64,000 bases of DNA, taken from the NCBI GenBank assembly GCA_903813345.2, contig CAIIXF020000005.1, forward strand, positions 36,707,375 through 36,771,374. Direction: 5' to 3'. The notes below the pieces were generated by a model, which had not been told where the DNA came from, did not search any database, and saw only the letters and a program-made list of their open reading frames with translations. The DNA is from Owenia fusiformis. Its lineage: Eukaryota; Annelida; Polychaeta; Sabellida; Oweniidae. The translations under genes and the position numbers were made by a program. Numbering within the stretch: the stretch's first letter is position 1; each line of letters begins with the position of its first letter. Shown in pieces: positions 12,401 to 24,500 of the stretch.

Positions 12401-13975
12401 TACCACAACCTCTTTAAACGGAGCTTAATGGAACGCATCCCAAATCGATGAGAAAGTAACTTACATTAAATTTTCTATTAATTTTTCCCCTAATCTCAAA
12501 TTCGGTTCATTTGCATCGTCACTTTCCACTGGGTCTAGAGAGGTGGGGACAATCTAAACCTTGTGAATCAAGATGGTTCATTTTAGCAAAATCTCACTTT
12601 ATAAAACAAAAATCAAAGCGACAGTGACAAAAAAGACAGTGCCCGTGTTATGATTTTGATTTGGCGTTCAGCTGAAAAAGATGATTCCGAAAGCAAATAT
12701 GTTGATGTAAGAAATGTATGCGTGGCCCCTTCACACATTGGACACTCTTCATGCACGCCGAAATCATGATGAAGAAAGTTATCATAAAATTTGCAGTTGC
12801 TGCACTTTGTGTCACCCTGTATCGTGTATCCGAATCACGTTTACTTATGTATATGACGTTTCCCCTTTGTAGCTTTGTATAAAACACATAACACATGCAT
12901 ATATTCGAGCAGAGGTAGGCGGAAGCACGCGGTATCCTGAAAACTAATTACAAAATAATAAGAAAATATCATTACTATTGGATTCTAAGCATTGCTGACT
13001 TAACACTTAGGGCAGGTAAATGTAAGTAAATTTGTTTATCACAATATGTCAAATTAATATAAAAATAGCCCACTGTATTAAATATAAAACGTGTAAATCA
13101 TTAATTCAATAGTCGTTTATCATTCAAAAATGATCAATTATATTCATGATCATACTTGTACAATGTTCATATTACAATTTTACCAAGAACATTTTTAGTA
13201 CGTATACAATATACATGTAATTAGAATGACCACTACACTTATTTGGCTCATGTTATCCGTTTGTCTTAAGAGTAAAATGTCATCGTTTTAAAGAATTTTG
13301 AATTCATTTTAAATAATGTTCTCGGCAACTATGGCCCTATTATGGACAAAGGGGAGGGGATATCTGATACCAGAATTCATAGGTGAGCCTATCTCCATAT
13401 TCAAATAAACCCTTTACATTAGGAAAGGTTCGTGTATGAATTCTGGGTATTTCCTCGAGTGGCGGTGATTTCGTAACACAAGCTCACACAATTTTGTCAT
13501 CAAGTATCAATCATGGTAATATTGGTCCATTAGTGCAAAATTGAATGAGATTATACTATAAATTATATGAGGGTATGCGATCTTATAGATGTATGAGATG
13601 GATAATAAAAGTATGTCTCTCTTCATGAACATATTTGAACTTTTCATAGCAGAAATGCTACTTCATAGAAAAGCGCTTCCGAAGAATGAGACGAAGAATG
13701 AAGAAGTGGTATCGGCAAAGATCAGAAATCGATTGTTTTAACTAAATACGATGTACATGTCGAACTGAACAAAACAGGTCTTTAATCGAGAGAAACACTG
13801 TTCATAATTTACTGGGATGGTTTTCCCATTTTGCAGGTTTTAATACGGTAGTTTCAGGCGAGGGAATAAAAGTCCACTGTATGATGACTAATTCCAAGCA
13901 TTCAACTGCTGCACCAAAATCCTCTGAAGCATAAACTGTAATTTTGGTTTAATATTTTATTCAGGTCCATCAGAA
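12401..13975. other. Non-coding 5' flank of the GPCR gene
   Basis: No coding gene seen. A pyrimidine tract ending TTTATTCAG at about 13956-13964 lies 11 bases before the GPCR start codon and reads as a 3' splice site. A non-coding 5' exon therefore probably lies upstream, but I could not locate it. Confidence 0.4.
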
Positions 13976-15604
13976 ATGGGGTTACATATAACGATACTTG
14001 CAATATTCCTAGCCGTAGCGATGCATCGAAATCAAGGAATCACTGAAGACGAAATAGTTACTACCAGAGCCAAACGTGAAATGACGACAATGACTGGTCA
14101 ATCAGAAAGTACAGATGAAAGAGATAGCACGCCTGATTATGGAGATGTCACGACTAAATCTACAAGTGCAAGTGCAACAACTGTTCGAGGTGTCACGCAA
14201 GTACTCAATACGAACAGCTCGTCACTTGTGGATATGCAAGATAGAACTCTTACGACTGTAACAGACTTTGGACAAAACACATCTAACTCAAACATAAGTG
14301 GGGGTGATTTTACCACTCAAAGTAGTTCAGCCACGAATGTTTCGAGAACTGATGGAGTTCAATCCAGCACTCGGGTGATGGGAGACGCGTCAAATGTGAC
14401 GTCGACGATACCACCAACGTTCTTTCCATTAGAAGTTAGATTTCGTCAATGTTATGTGAGGAAAAATAGTTACAGCGTTGATGTTAGAGCGTTATGCTGC
14501 ACATATGAGGCTCATGGATATGACATGGACAGCTTAAAATTGAGTGAAAACAATTTGGCATATGTGGTTGTTGAATTTTGGTTTAGTTTGTTCTTATGCC
14601 TTTTTGGATTGGGTGGCAACATTATTTCTTTTATGGTATTGTCAAAAGAAAGAACAAACACAAGCATGTTTTTCCTTAGAGCTCTTGCAGCAAACGATGG
14701 CATATATTGTCTTTGGTATATCTTGTTTACACCTTACATTATAGCCTACGACAAAACCAAATGGATCAATTCGGGTTCCAGAATTTCAGATATTGCCCAT
14801 TGGATCCCATTAAACCAAGGCTATTTAGGTTTGGTCAACTTCATTCTTCAAACGATTTCCATCTGGTTGGTGGTCTTACTTACCATTGATCGTTTCATTG
14901 CCGTGTCGATGCCCTTACAGGCCAGGCTGTTGTGTACAATGAATAAGGCCAGGATTCAAGTTGGTATTTTGATTGTCCTTGTTATTGGTTTTGCCTTGCC
15001 AAAGGCTTTTCAGTTCACTTACTTTTTAATAGATAACGTATGCTTTAAAACACCAGGGACGCGTCTGTTAAAAATTAATTTTACCGACTTTGGAAAAACG
15101 TATGGCATGACTGTTGGATATGATATTATAGCAAGTGGTCTCTTGAGGTATATCATCCCAGTGTTTAGTGTTCTTATCATGAACATCCTTTTGATCAGAA
15201 TATTGGGAAATGCTTCGGCAAATCGTTCGGAATTGGTCAAAGGTGCCCATGACGGACAACAGGGCCGGGGAATCACCGTGATGTTGGTCACAGTTGCGAC
15301 CACATACACCTTATTACTTTTACCACTTGTTGGGATCAAAATTTTGAGGTCACTCTTCTTTTTTCAGCTCAACAAAGAGATATTTATTCACGAAAAACTT
15401 CGACTTTATGTATCCTATGCTAATTTGGCCGGTAACCTCTGCCTGCGTCTAAACTCTTCAATCAATTTTCTCCTTTACATTGTTGTAAGCCGGAAGTTTA
15501 GGAAGGGAATTGTAGCTTTATTTAGATGCGACAGAGTTACTGTAAAAGACACAAGCTTTTCTAATGCAACTCAAGCATCAAGGGCAAGTATTGTGTATAA
15601 ATAA
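13976..15604 (+). CDS. Rhodopsin-type GPCR with mucin-like N-terminus
   Basis: A 542-residue, single-exon seven-helix receptor, probably for a peptide. Residues 1-20 are a signal peptide. RAKR at 31-34 is a furin-type site. Residues 35-150 are Ser/Thr-rich with several N-glycosylation sequons. Helices lie at about 195-222, 229-257, 282-310, 323-348, 386-410, 431-460 and 474-503. Family marks are GN in TM1, LAAND in TM2, DRF for DRY at 305-307, and NSSINFLLY in place of NPxxY in TM7. The TM3 Cys that normally bonds to extracellular loop 2 is absent (Gln at about 281), although loop 2 has Cys356. Three Cys at 159, 174 and 175 precede TM1. The layout resembles invertebrate orphan, FMRFamide-like receptors; the ligand is unknown. 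An intron acceptor just upstream implies a separate 5'UTR exon. Confidence 0.9.
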   Translation: MGLHITILAIFLAVAMHRNQGITEDEIVTTRAKREMTTMTGQSESTDERDSTPDYGDVTTKSTSASATTVRGVTQVLNTNSSSLVDMQDRTLTTVTDFGQNTSNSNISGGDFTTQSSSATNVSRTDGVQSSTRVMGDASNVTSTIPPTFFPLEVRFRQCYVRKNSYSVDVRALCCTYEAHGYDMDSLKLSENNLAYVVVEFWFSLFLCLFGLGGNIISFMVLSKERTNTSMFFLRALAANDGIYCLWYILFTPYIIAYDKTKWINSGSRISDIAHWIPLNQGYLGLVNFILQTISIWLVVLLTIDRFIAVSMPLQARLLCTMNKARIQVGILIVLVIGFALPKAFQFTYFLIDNVCFKTPGTRLLKINFTDFGKTYGMTVGYDIIASGLLRYIIPVFSVLIMNILLIRILGNASANRSELVKGAHDGQQGRGITVMLVTVATTYTLLLLPLVGIKILRSLFFFQLNKEIFIHEKLRLYVSYANLAGNLCLRLNSSINFLLYIVVSRKFRKGIVALFRCDRVTVKDTSFSNATQASRASIVYK

Positions 15605-18600
15605 CAATATACATGGACATGGACCTTTTAAATGTTTGGTATGACTTTTGACAGTTTGAGGTATGGCAATGGTCACTTGGATTTTGGATTTTCCACTTTC
15701 TGGCATGAAAAAGGAAGTTATCTCACGCTTGTGGCATTGCATTAGTCTAGTCATATATGTTCTCAATTTGAAATTGTTTCGAATCGTTTCTGCAAAGATC
15801 TGCCTTCTTCAAAGTTTGAATATAATGAGCTTTCCCCCAGGAGTTGAACATTTGGTCTTATTTAAATGCCAACAACATTAAACTTTGTTGCTATGGGAAC
15901 GTATTGGGTGTGTTGTAACTCATACCTTTGACAGAAGATTGTTGTATGAAACTTTGGAAACAAGGTCAACTTAATTTAAATAGACGTACCTACGTTCGGA
16001 GCCAGTTGATAAAGGATCTAATGCACTCTCCGTTATGATTTCCCCATGAAGAAAATTTAATTCATATGATTTTTCAAAATGAACATACTGCTTCTATTAT
16101 TACATTTATATGTGCATTATTTGTTGACCTATATTCAGCACTTGAAAAATTAGGGTCAATATTCAATCAGGAAGTGTTAGGGGCGTAAATGCTAAATCAG
16201 CTAAACTTTTTATGTCTGTCAAAATCCATTTACATCCTACGCATCCTTACTTTCCCAAATATGTTATTAATTAATGAAATATTATAGTATTTGGACTTAC
16301 AAAGTTGTATGGCATTTGATAAGTGTTAAGGTTGTTTTTGGAGCATTTTTCTATAGCCTTTTTGTTGGAAAAAATGATGAAAAATGTGTTATCTTCTAAT
16401 GATCTCATCGATGAGATATACCATTTGTGTCGTGTAGTGAAATTATTTAATTTGCAATCGATTCAAGTCATATGTATTTTTGGTATATTTGTGATTATAA
16501 TGGCTTCTATCAATTGGCTATTTGGATATGATGATATCCTCATGGAGCACATCCAATGTCACGTCAATACATCCTTGCTGAACTTTATGACCTCAACCTC
16601 AGCCCATGTGAGTCCAGACGCTTACATATTAAGTGTTATGTGACATTGTATTCTACATGTTACACCTAAAGATGATCCATTCTGACCATGGGGGTATTTA
16701 CCCATAATTGCACCATGTCCTTTGATTTTTTGTAATTATGTTGCCTCTTCAAGTTGTAGCTCGTTGTGCCTATTATTGTACATTATAATGTTTATTTTGT
16801 TATATAGTATAACTATCTATGTTTACTCATGGGTTTTCAAGATGAATAAGAAGTATTTGAAACTACTTTCAAGTACCATTATACAGTTATAACCATTGGT
16901 TAGTCTATAGACTTACCAGTTCCCCCAAAAGTTTGGCGAAAGTAACTCCCCCTATTAGACGTCGTGTGTATTGAGCCTGTGCGCATGGTTTGATAATATA
17001 TCGGCCGTCTTCCACGGCCTATTCCAAAGGGGAGTCGCAGTTGCCAAACTTTTATGAGGGGAGTGTATTAATTTTTAAAGCCATATGCTTAATACCTTGT
17101 ATATTACAATATCTATATGGAGCTTACTGTTTTTCAAGTATCCATTTATTGTGTGATTCGTTTTAGATATGAAAATGTGTAAATGTTTGTTTAATTAATT
17201 AAGTATTTTAATACATTTTCTAGCGCCTTTTACTCAATGGGATTTTCTTATTTATTAAAATCATCTTTATATTTACTGTACATAATCATGGTGTGTGACT
17301 CATCACAAGGTAAAACATTTAAAATGGCATTTTATTAAATTGTAAATCTTATGAGAAATTGTTTTAATTTTAGGGATGTTTATTATTAATGTTACCAAGT
17401 GTCATCAAACTTAAGCCATGAAAGCCAAGTACATTCGGCATATATGCTGTTTTAGATGTGTTTTTTTCAAAATAAAATGACGATAAAAAAGACAAAGACG
17501 TTTAATTCGCGTGCTTTAGCCGTCTGTAGGCAAGACCTAACCAAATAATGTATAATGAAATTTTTGCAAGCAAATGAAGGAAAACATCTATAACTTATCA
17601 AATTGAAACTTAAACATAGAAGTATCCTATATATATTGTGCATATTATAACTGAGTTAAAGTTATAAATAAATTTACAAATATTCACTAACTTAGTCTGT
17701 TAAAGCATAATTTAGACAATAGCCAATTATTTCATTACTTCAGTGATCCAGTCCTGCCATAACACGGTGACTATCCAGGCCCCGTATATCGCGAGCAAGT
17801 TCCTGCTGACATCGCGAGCAATGAGCTCATGATAGAAGCGGGGTCTTGAGAGATATGATAAAATATAGTAATAGTTGAAGAACGTCGTTGCCCTGTAATT
17901 GAAATAGCCATCGTTCTATGCAAAAAGGCGATGTCAACGGGGCACGGATAGTCCCTACAAAGATTTTGGGCCCACCAAGGGGGGTCCCACTTGGATCCAC
18001 CAGTGCTACATGACTTTTTGACATTACTCTCCCCCTCCCCAAGACCGCCAAGGCATATCATGTGATATATGTCTGTATCTGTATGTGACTGATCTGAAGC
18101 GTTGCTTTGATTCTAAAAAACTCTAAGATTTAAGAATCAAATAAATTGCATCGTCAATAGACAGAAAGAATCCTGTTGTTTCTGCAAATACTACAGCTTA
18201 AACAGGTGTTAACGGGTCTGCATTCAAATCTCTGATTGCAGGCAGTTTGGGACTTTTTCAATCATCTTTTTTCACTCTTTTCCTCATAGCAATTTGATGC
18301 AGATGCATTGTAGATATTATTCATTTATTCACCTGTCTTAAACAAGGTTATACACAGCATACAACATATACTTATTAATTAATCGTGATGCTCTGATTAA
18401 GAGCTTTTATTAGCATATTGTTAAAAGGTGGTGCTTTAAAATAATCTTGATTTACGTCAAATGCAGTTTAGAAAGTTTTTATTAAATTTGAACGTGACAA
18501 TCACATCCAGAGTGAAATATCCTTTCTTGTGTTGGATGTTAATTTCATTTGTATAATAATCAGACACAAAGGGGCCGGTAATATGAAAATTAATCCACTA

Positions 18601-20000
18601 GAACTGATGAATATTCAAGTTTAAACTTTCACACTTTATCTGCCATGTTATCTGACCCGAATTAGCCACTGGTGGTGAAACTGGTAACCACCTACTGGTA
18701 TCTGTATAGCAAATACAACTTATATTGATAATATGAAAGCGTACTCCTAATATCATTTCTGGGCCAGATTTGTTTATTTTGATTCAAAAGTAAAATTCTT
18801 AACAATGGCAAAGGAAAATGCGCCTGTAAATATCTGCATTTCTTTTGGAAAAACTACATCGTTCTGCTGCTGTTGAAGCATGATATTGTCTGCCCATAGT
18901 CTACAAAGATTGTAATTATAGATTACCTACTTCAAAGGGTAACATTAGAAAATACTTTGGAAATTAACATGTAGTCTCATTGCCTCACTTGCTATCCCAT
19001 AACATAAATTACCTAAAAGTCAATTTTCACATAATTCTACGACAGCCGCCTAGCTATTTAATTGATATCTGCGGGATAATGTTGTTTAATAGTCATTTTA
19101 TTGTAATTAATATCGATATCATGTGTATATTTTACTACTTAGGCGATGATAATCTGTAGTGTGACGCAATTTTGTTTACAATTGGTAATATTTTATGGTA
19201 GAATTGGAACATTGTGTGGCCTAGTTCTGTAGTTACGTTGTGTGGCCTAGTTACGGAGTTGTTTAATCAACCATTTCATCTCAGGGGGGGGGGTTACTTT
19301 AGGGAATTTAAGTCAAAGTTCATATTTTCAGATGTTTTGTCATATTTAATAACATTTAACTCGCTTTTGCTTTCAACATTCCTGAGCTAGGAAGAATAAG
19401 CTTGTATTCGCAAATGCAATTAACGCAAATTGTTAACATCAATTGTTAGAAATATCTGTACATGTCAACTGAAACCCCCCAAAACAAGTCAGTCATTCAA
19501 TAAGTATATATGCCACAATAAGATATAAACAAGACATTAACATGAAAAATATTACCACCTGCCATTTGTTACAGACACCGACACCACCAAACACAAATAG
19601 ATGAACACAGTCCACAAAGAGTGGGAGACTCTAACAATATGCATCTAAGAACAGAGACAATCCACCAAATAACCAAATTCTGAGTCAAACTATTTTAAGA
19701 ACTATTTAAAACAGATCCAAATTACAATAATACATACACGATTTTCACAAAATAACTAGAACAGAAATAGCAGAAAGTCATCAAATATAAGTAAAAATAA
19801 TGTGTGCTCTAGAGCTCACTACACTAGAATACCAAACAACGTAGATTACTTTACTTAGAATTTTATTCCAAAATAGTTACAAAATACATTGAATACCATT
19901 GGAATTTTCTATGAGATACTGTACATATTAAAAATGTCAATTATGTGCACTGTAACATTGACCTACAAGTAACTTGTATACTGTATACCCATTCTGAATT
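15605..20000. other. GPCR 3' flank and non-coding spacer
   Basis: No recognisable coding exon. Candidate polyadenylation signals for the GPCR occur, for example AATAAA at about 17472. A small inverted repeat (AAAAGTTTGGC / GCCAAACTTTT) bounds about 16925-17060. A poly-G tract lies near 19285. Confidence 0.4.
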
Positions 20001-21203
20001 CATTTTTATTAAACAAGTACAAGAGGATAATATCACAGTTACAATTACTTAGTTAATATTCAATATAACTTTCCAATAAATCCTGCCACCTTTTAGTACT
20101 TCAAGGAAGCTGTACCATTGGCGAGATTGATGATGTCATTTGTTGTACTTTTTTCAAAATTAGCAATATGTTAATCCTATCTTTGCTTGGACAGATTGCT
20201 ACTTACAACCTATGACATCATTGATCTAGCTTCCTTGATGTGCCAAAAGGTGGCAGTGTTTAGTTCAAATGCACCATCATTACAGAAGTCAATTCATGAA
20301 GTTATGGTTGAATGGAGTTGTTTTCAATCAACAATAGGATTTACGTATTGCAAGTTTTGTGAAACTTCTTAGAGTTTCTTCGTAAACATTGCTCCTACAA
20401 ACAAAGACATGAATTATGCAGAAAATACATCAGGTTCTTCTGTAGTAAAAGGCGGCAGTGTTTGTAGAAAAGGACTTTTTAACAAGGCACCTGTAAGTGT
20501 TACATATCAATGATGTCGTTCTAGATAATCTTAAATGGTGAACACCATTACATAATAAATTCTTTTAGTCTAGATGAAGCTTGAATTATAGAATGGTAAA
20601 ATGCTAAATTACTGATTAATAATGTATCTCTCAAATACGTCCATAACAAAATCGGAACCTCAATACACAAGGTGTATACATGTGAGATTTGCAGATACAA
20701 TGTACAAAGTAATATGCAAGTTAAAAGCTTGGAATGGAAGTAAATATCCATATTTCTTGGCAAATGTGTATTTATACTTGGTATGTAACAGTACTTTCAT
20801 GTAAAATACTGTACAGGGATTTTCAATAACATAAATAAATGTGATTTATCTATGCTAGTATTAATTACTTATAAAGTATAAATAACTAAATGAGCGAACC
20901 TGATGTACAACAAATCCAAAAGGAAGAGCTCCATCCCATTTTTCATCATATCACTTATGTTCAACTATTCTTGCTGATATTGGTACATGTTGAACTGGTC
21001 TTCCCTGGAGTTAATCTTAGCCAATGTTTATGTTATATAGGCATTTAGAGGTAAGTTCACACATGCCCATATTTGGCTATATTGACATTTTCTACTCAAG
21101 AACATCTATGTTGACACTGTAATTAGATATGATGATCTGATATACTTTCTTATTAGTGATATACTTATAATTTTAAGCATTTCATTCTCATTCTAAACAT
21201 ACC

Positions 21204-21550
21204 CTAAAAGTTCTTCTTTAATAAATTATTTTCCGCTTTAAGGCGTTCGATTTCAGCGACAAGTTCCTCATTCACTGAATGATCTTGTACGATGTGTAAC
21301 AATTCTTGTTGCTGTATTTGAAACTGCCGCAACATTTCCATCTGGAGTCGACTGATGTCTTTATGAATTTGATCCTTGAAGTCATCGAGAGCATCTTCGA
21401 TCATATTTCGAATAAACTGAGTCTGAAACTGAGGTAAACTTGTCTCTACACCACCAACAGCACCCTCTGGTGGTACGTCATGCTCAGTGGTTTGCATATG
21501 GGACTCAATGTGGGCAGTACTAGATTCTTGGGGATTTCTTGTATATGACA
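21204..21550 (-). CDS. NEDD1: NEDD1 terminal exon: gamma-tubulin-complex-binding helix
   Basis: Last coding exon, 114 residues plus stop, entered in phase 1 after TTTCAG. Its second half is a long amphipathic helix. The FIRNMIEDALDDF and SVNEELVAEIERLK segments match the most conserved part of vertebrate NEDD1, the region known to bind the gamma-tubulin ring complex. No stops or frame breaks are seen, so the gene looks intact. Confidence 0.95.
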
Positions 21551-24500
21551 CTGAAATAGATGAATGCTTGCATTATTGTCAGGGAGAAAAGTGATGGAAA
21601 AAACTAAATATAATTGCATAAAGTTGATAGTTTGCATAGTTGATTAAAGTCTGAAATAAAAAGTCTGAAATACAGTTACATAAAGTCTGAAATATAGTTG
21701 CATAAAGTCTGAAATATTGTTGCATAAAGTCTAAAATATAGTTGCATAAAGTCTGAAATATATAGCTATTTAAAGTCTGAAATATAATTCCATGAAGTCT
21801 GAAATAATGTATAATTCAATAAAGTCTGAAAATGGGTAAATCTGGTAAATAGTAACTTTATTAAATAGTCCTATAGAAAAATGTGAATAACAGAAAGAAC
21901 TTTTCACGTAATTAAATTAAATGATTCTTTTAAAATCTGGAAAAAGTTTAAAATGTGGACATTTTTGGTCAATCTAGATTCATCAAGTTGGGTTATTTGT
22001 ACCTTGTACATTAGATGTACTTCTGGGTATGTTGTCAGCTTGGTCTCTAGGTGACTGCTTAAGTGGTTGCCTAGGTGATGTCTCAAGCTTTTTCTGCCTG
22101 GGCGATAGTGTGGCATTTATGGCATTCTGTTGAGTTGTCTATTAGGAAATAAGGGACAAATTTTAATGTTATTTAATAATACATGGAATAAACTATTTAA
22201 CCTATAAATATGTGATGTACATAGTTTCGGCATAAGAAAAAGCAGCAGTTTTGATTGAAACAAGAATCCTTGAGTTGATTTTTCATACAAAAAAGCTGAT
22301 GACAACCCTAACTGATGGTTGGCCAATGGCCCGGCCTTTTGCATACCGGGTATGTTAAAAGTTCTATTAATGTTATGAATGAATAGTTCATTGCAATTCG
22401 TATAATGAGACAGTAATACTATATTGAAATGTTCAAAAACTTTTTGAAACTACATGTACAGTGAAATTTCTATTAGTGGAACACCTCTGTTAGTGGAACA
22501 CTTTTCAGAGTCCCAAGACCAACTGAACAATTGTTAAATGAACCTCTGTAAGTGGAACACCTCCCAAGTGGAACACTTTTTAGAGGCACCAAAGGTAATC
22601 CGATTGGACAGGTTTTACTGTATATGTATACTCATATGATGAACCCTTGTTACATTAGTTCAATACTGCCATCTATTTTCATCTCAAACACAAATGAATT
22701 ACTATCCACAAACAACATTATCTTCAACAGTGACATCTTTATTCAATATTAGAATTTATCCTACTGAAATGTCAAATCATGAATCTCTATCAGTAGGGCT
22801 GGAGCTTTTTCAATTACTGAATGACTAAACCCCTCAACATATATGTACAAGCCATTCCAATACTGAATAAAACCTTGGTATTTTTCCATTTCATACACTT
22901 ACATATGGGGAAATGATTTCTTCATGTATTTTAGAAGAACCACTCCTAACTGTCAGCATACTGTCAGCAGCATCACCTGCTGTATCCTTAGCTGTCAACC
23001 TACTGTCTGATGCTGTATCTCTACTAGACAGTAAAGGAGACAATCCAATGCTGCCACCTATAGGTAGTTTTCTGTTTGTGCTGTTGCTCGTATTTGAGCT
23101 GTTTTCTCCCAGGGGACTGAGTACTCCATCTATAATGCATTCAATACTGGTTCATTTATCAGTGCTTTTCTTCAGAGTTCAGACTTAGAAAATGTATTCT
23201 ATCATTTGTTAGTCTTTCAAAGTTCTCTTCAAATTATAATTCAAATATGGATGAACTAATAGGTTCAAAGATAATTTTAAATTGTTGTATGGATGTAGCA
23301 TCAATACTGGGGAGAATCACATCTGCTACAGTTTATAACAGTAAGAAAAATAACTTTATGCATGGAATCGCAAAAGCAATGTGCAGTTTACTTCCAATTG
23401 AGGAATATTTCTCTTGCCATGATATTGTATAAATTTTTCAGGAAATTTGTACAATGACCAGTTCAACAACAAGCATAATGAAGTTACCTGTGTACTTGTT
23501 TGGTTTACTTTCATATGTGTCTGTGCCTATGACGTCTGGACGGTTTTCAGATCCATTCTCAGCATGTACACCAGCTGTAAAGAGAACCAGAGTTATAAAA
23601 GTGTCAATTGTATTTTGAAGCTTAAATTGTTTCATTTGAAATACTTAGCAGTGGTCTCCACAGGATCTTTTCTCAAGTGGATGCAAAATTCTCATCGTCA
23701 CAAATCAGACCAAAATTTGCAAAAGTATGCTTATTTTTCATGAATTTTCTCATTTTCAAGTGGGTGCAAATGGATTTTCAGGTGGGTGCAATCCTATTAT
23801 CAAAATCTCAGGTGGGTGCTGCGCCCACTTGCTTTAATGCTGGGGAGATCACTGCTTAGGATTGGTGAGCAAAAGTACATACAATAAAACCTATATATTT
23901 AAACACCTTTCAATAATAACACTTTTTTCTTGATCCCAATTTTCTTGAACTCCAATTGGACTCACTAAACTTTTAAATACCTTTAAATGTGAACACCTGC
24001 TGATTTGAACACTTTTGGCAAGTCCAGTTGTGTTTACATTAGTCAGGTGTTACTGTACAAGGCTAACATTTCAATATACATTCACATTTTCTAGGATATT
24101 CAAGGACATTGGCATTTTATTGTCATAAAATTTATTCTTATGCAAAACATGTCCAAGCATTAAAATGTAAAAGTCTAAGTCTTACAAAAATAAAATGTCA
24201 CAAGGAGTGGAAGCAAAAGTGCACAAAAAATAACACCCAGAGGCTGAAATCTTATTCCAACTTACTCTACACAACGTAGAACATGTAATGAGAAATATAA
24301 AACTAAGAGTATGTAAAGCACCCCTCGTCTCTTCTTGAAGGCAGTAAATATAATATCCAGTTTCAGCAAGTTCAAAGTCAACACTGTTCAGAATAACAGA
24401 AGCTAATAACAAATTTATTTTTTCCCTTCTTCCAAGTAAATTGACACAAAGTTGTTTATTTAATCTTTGAATTAAATAGACTATAAACATTTGCTTTAGA

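Noticed and set aside
16323-16643. Plus-strand frame of about 106 codons with hydrophobic stretch downstream of the GPCR
   Set aside because: It has no ATG at its start, no family resemblance and AT-driven composition. It is more likely 3'UTR or spacer.
17771-18061. Minus-strand frames in a GC-richer patch (GGSKWDPPWWAQ)
   Set aside because: Two overlapping frames of similar length and no conserved motif. The patch looks like a repeat fragment.
22913-23188. Plus-strand 91-codon frame
   Set aside because: It is the antisense shadow of NEDD1 exon 10, which joins in phase with its neighbours.
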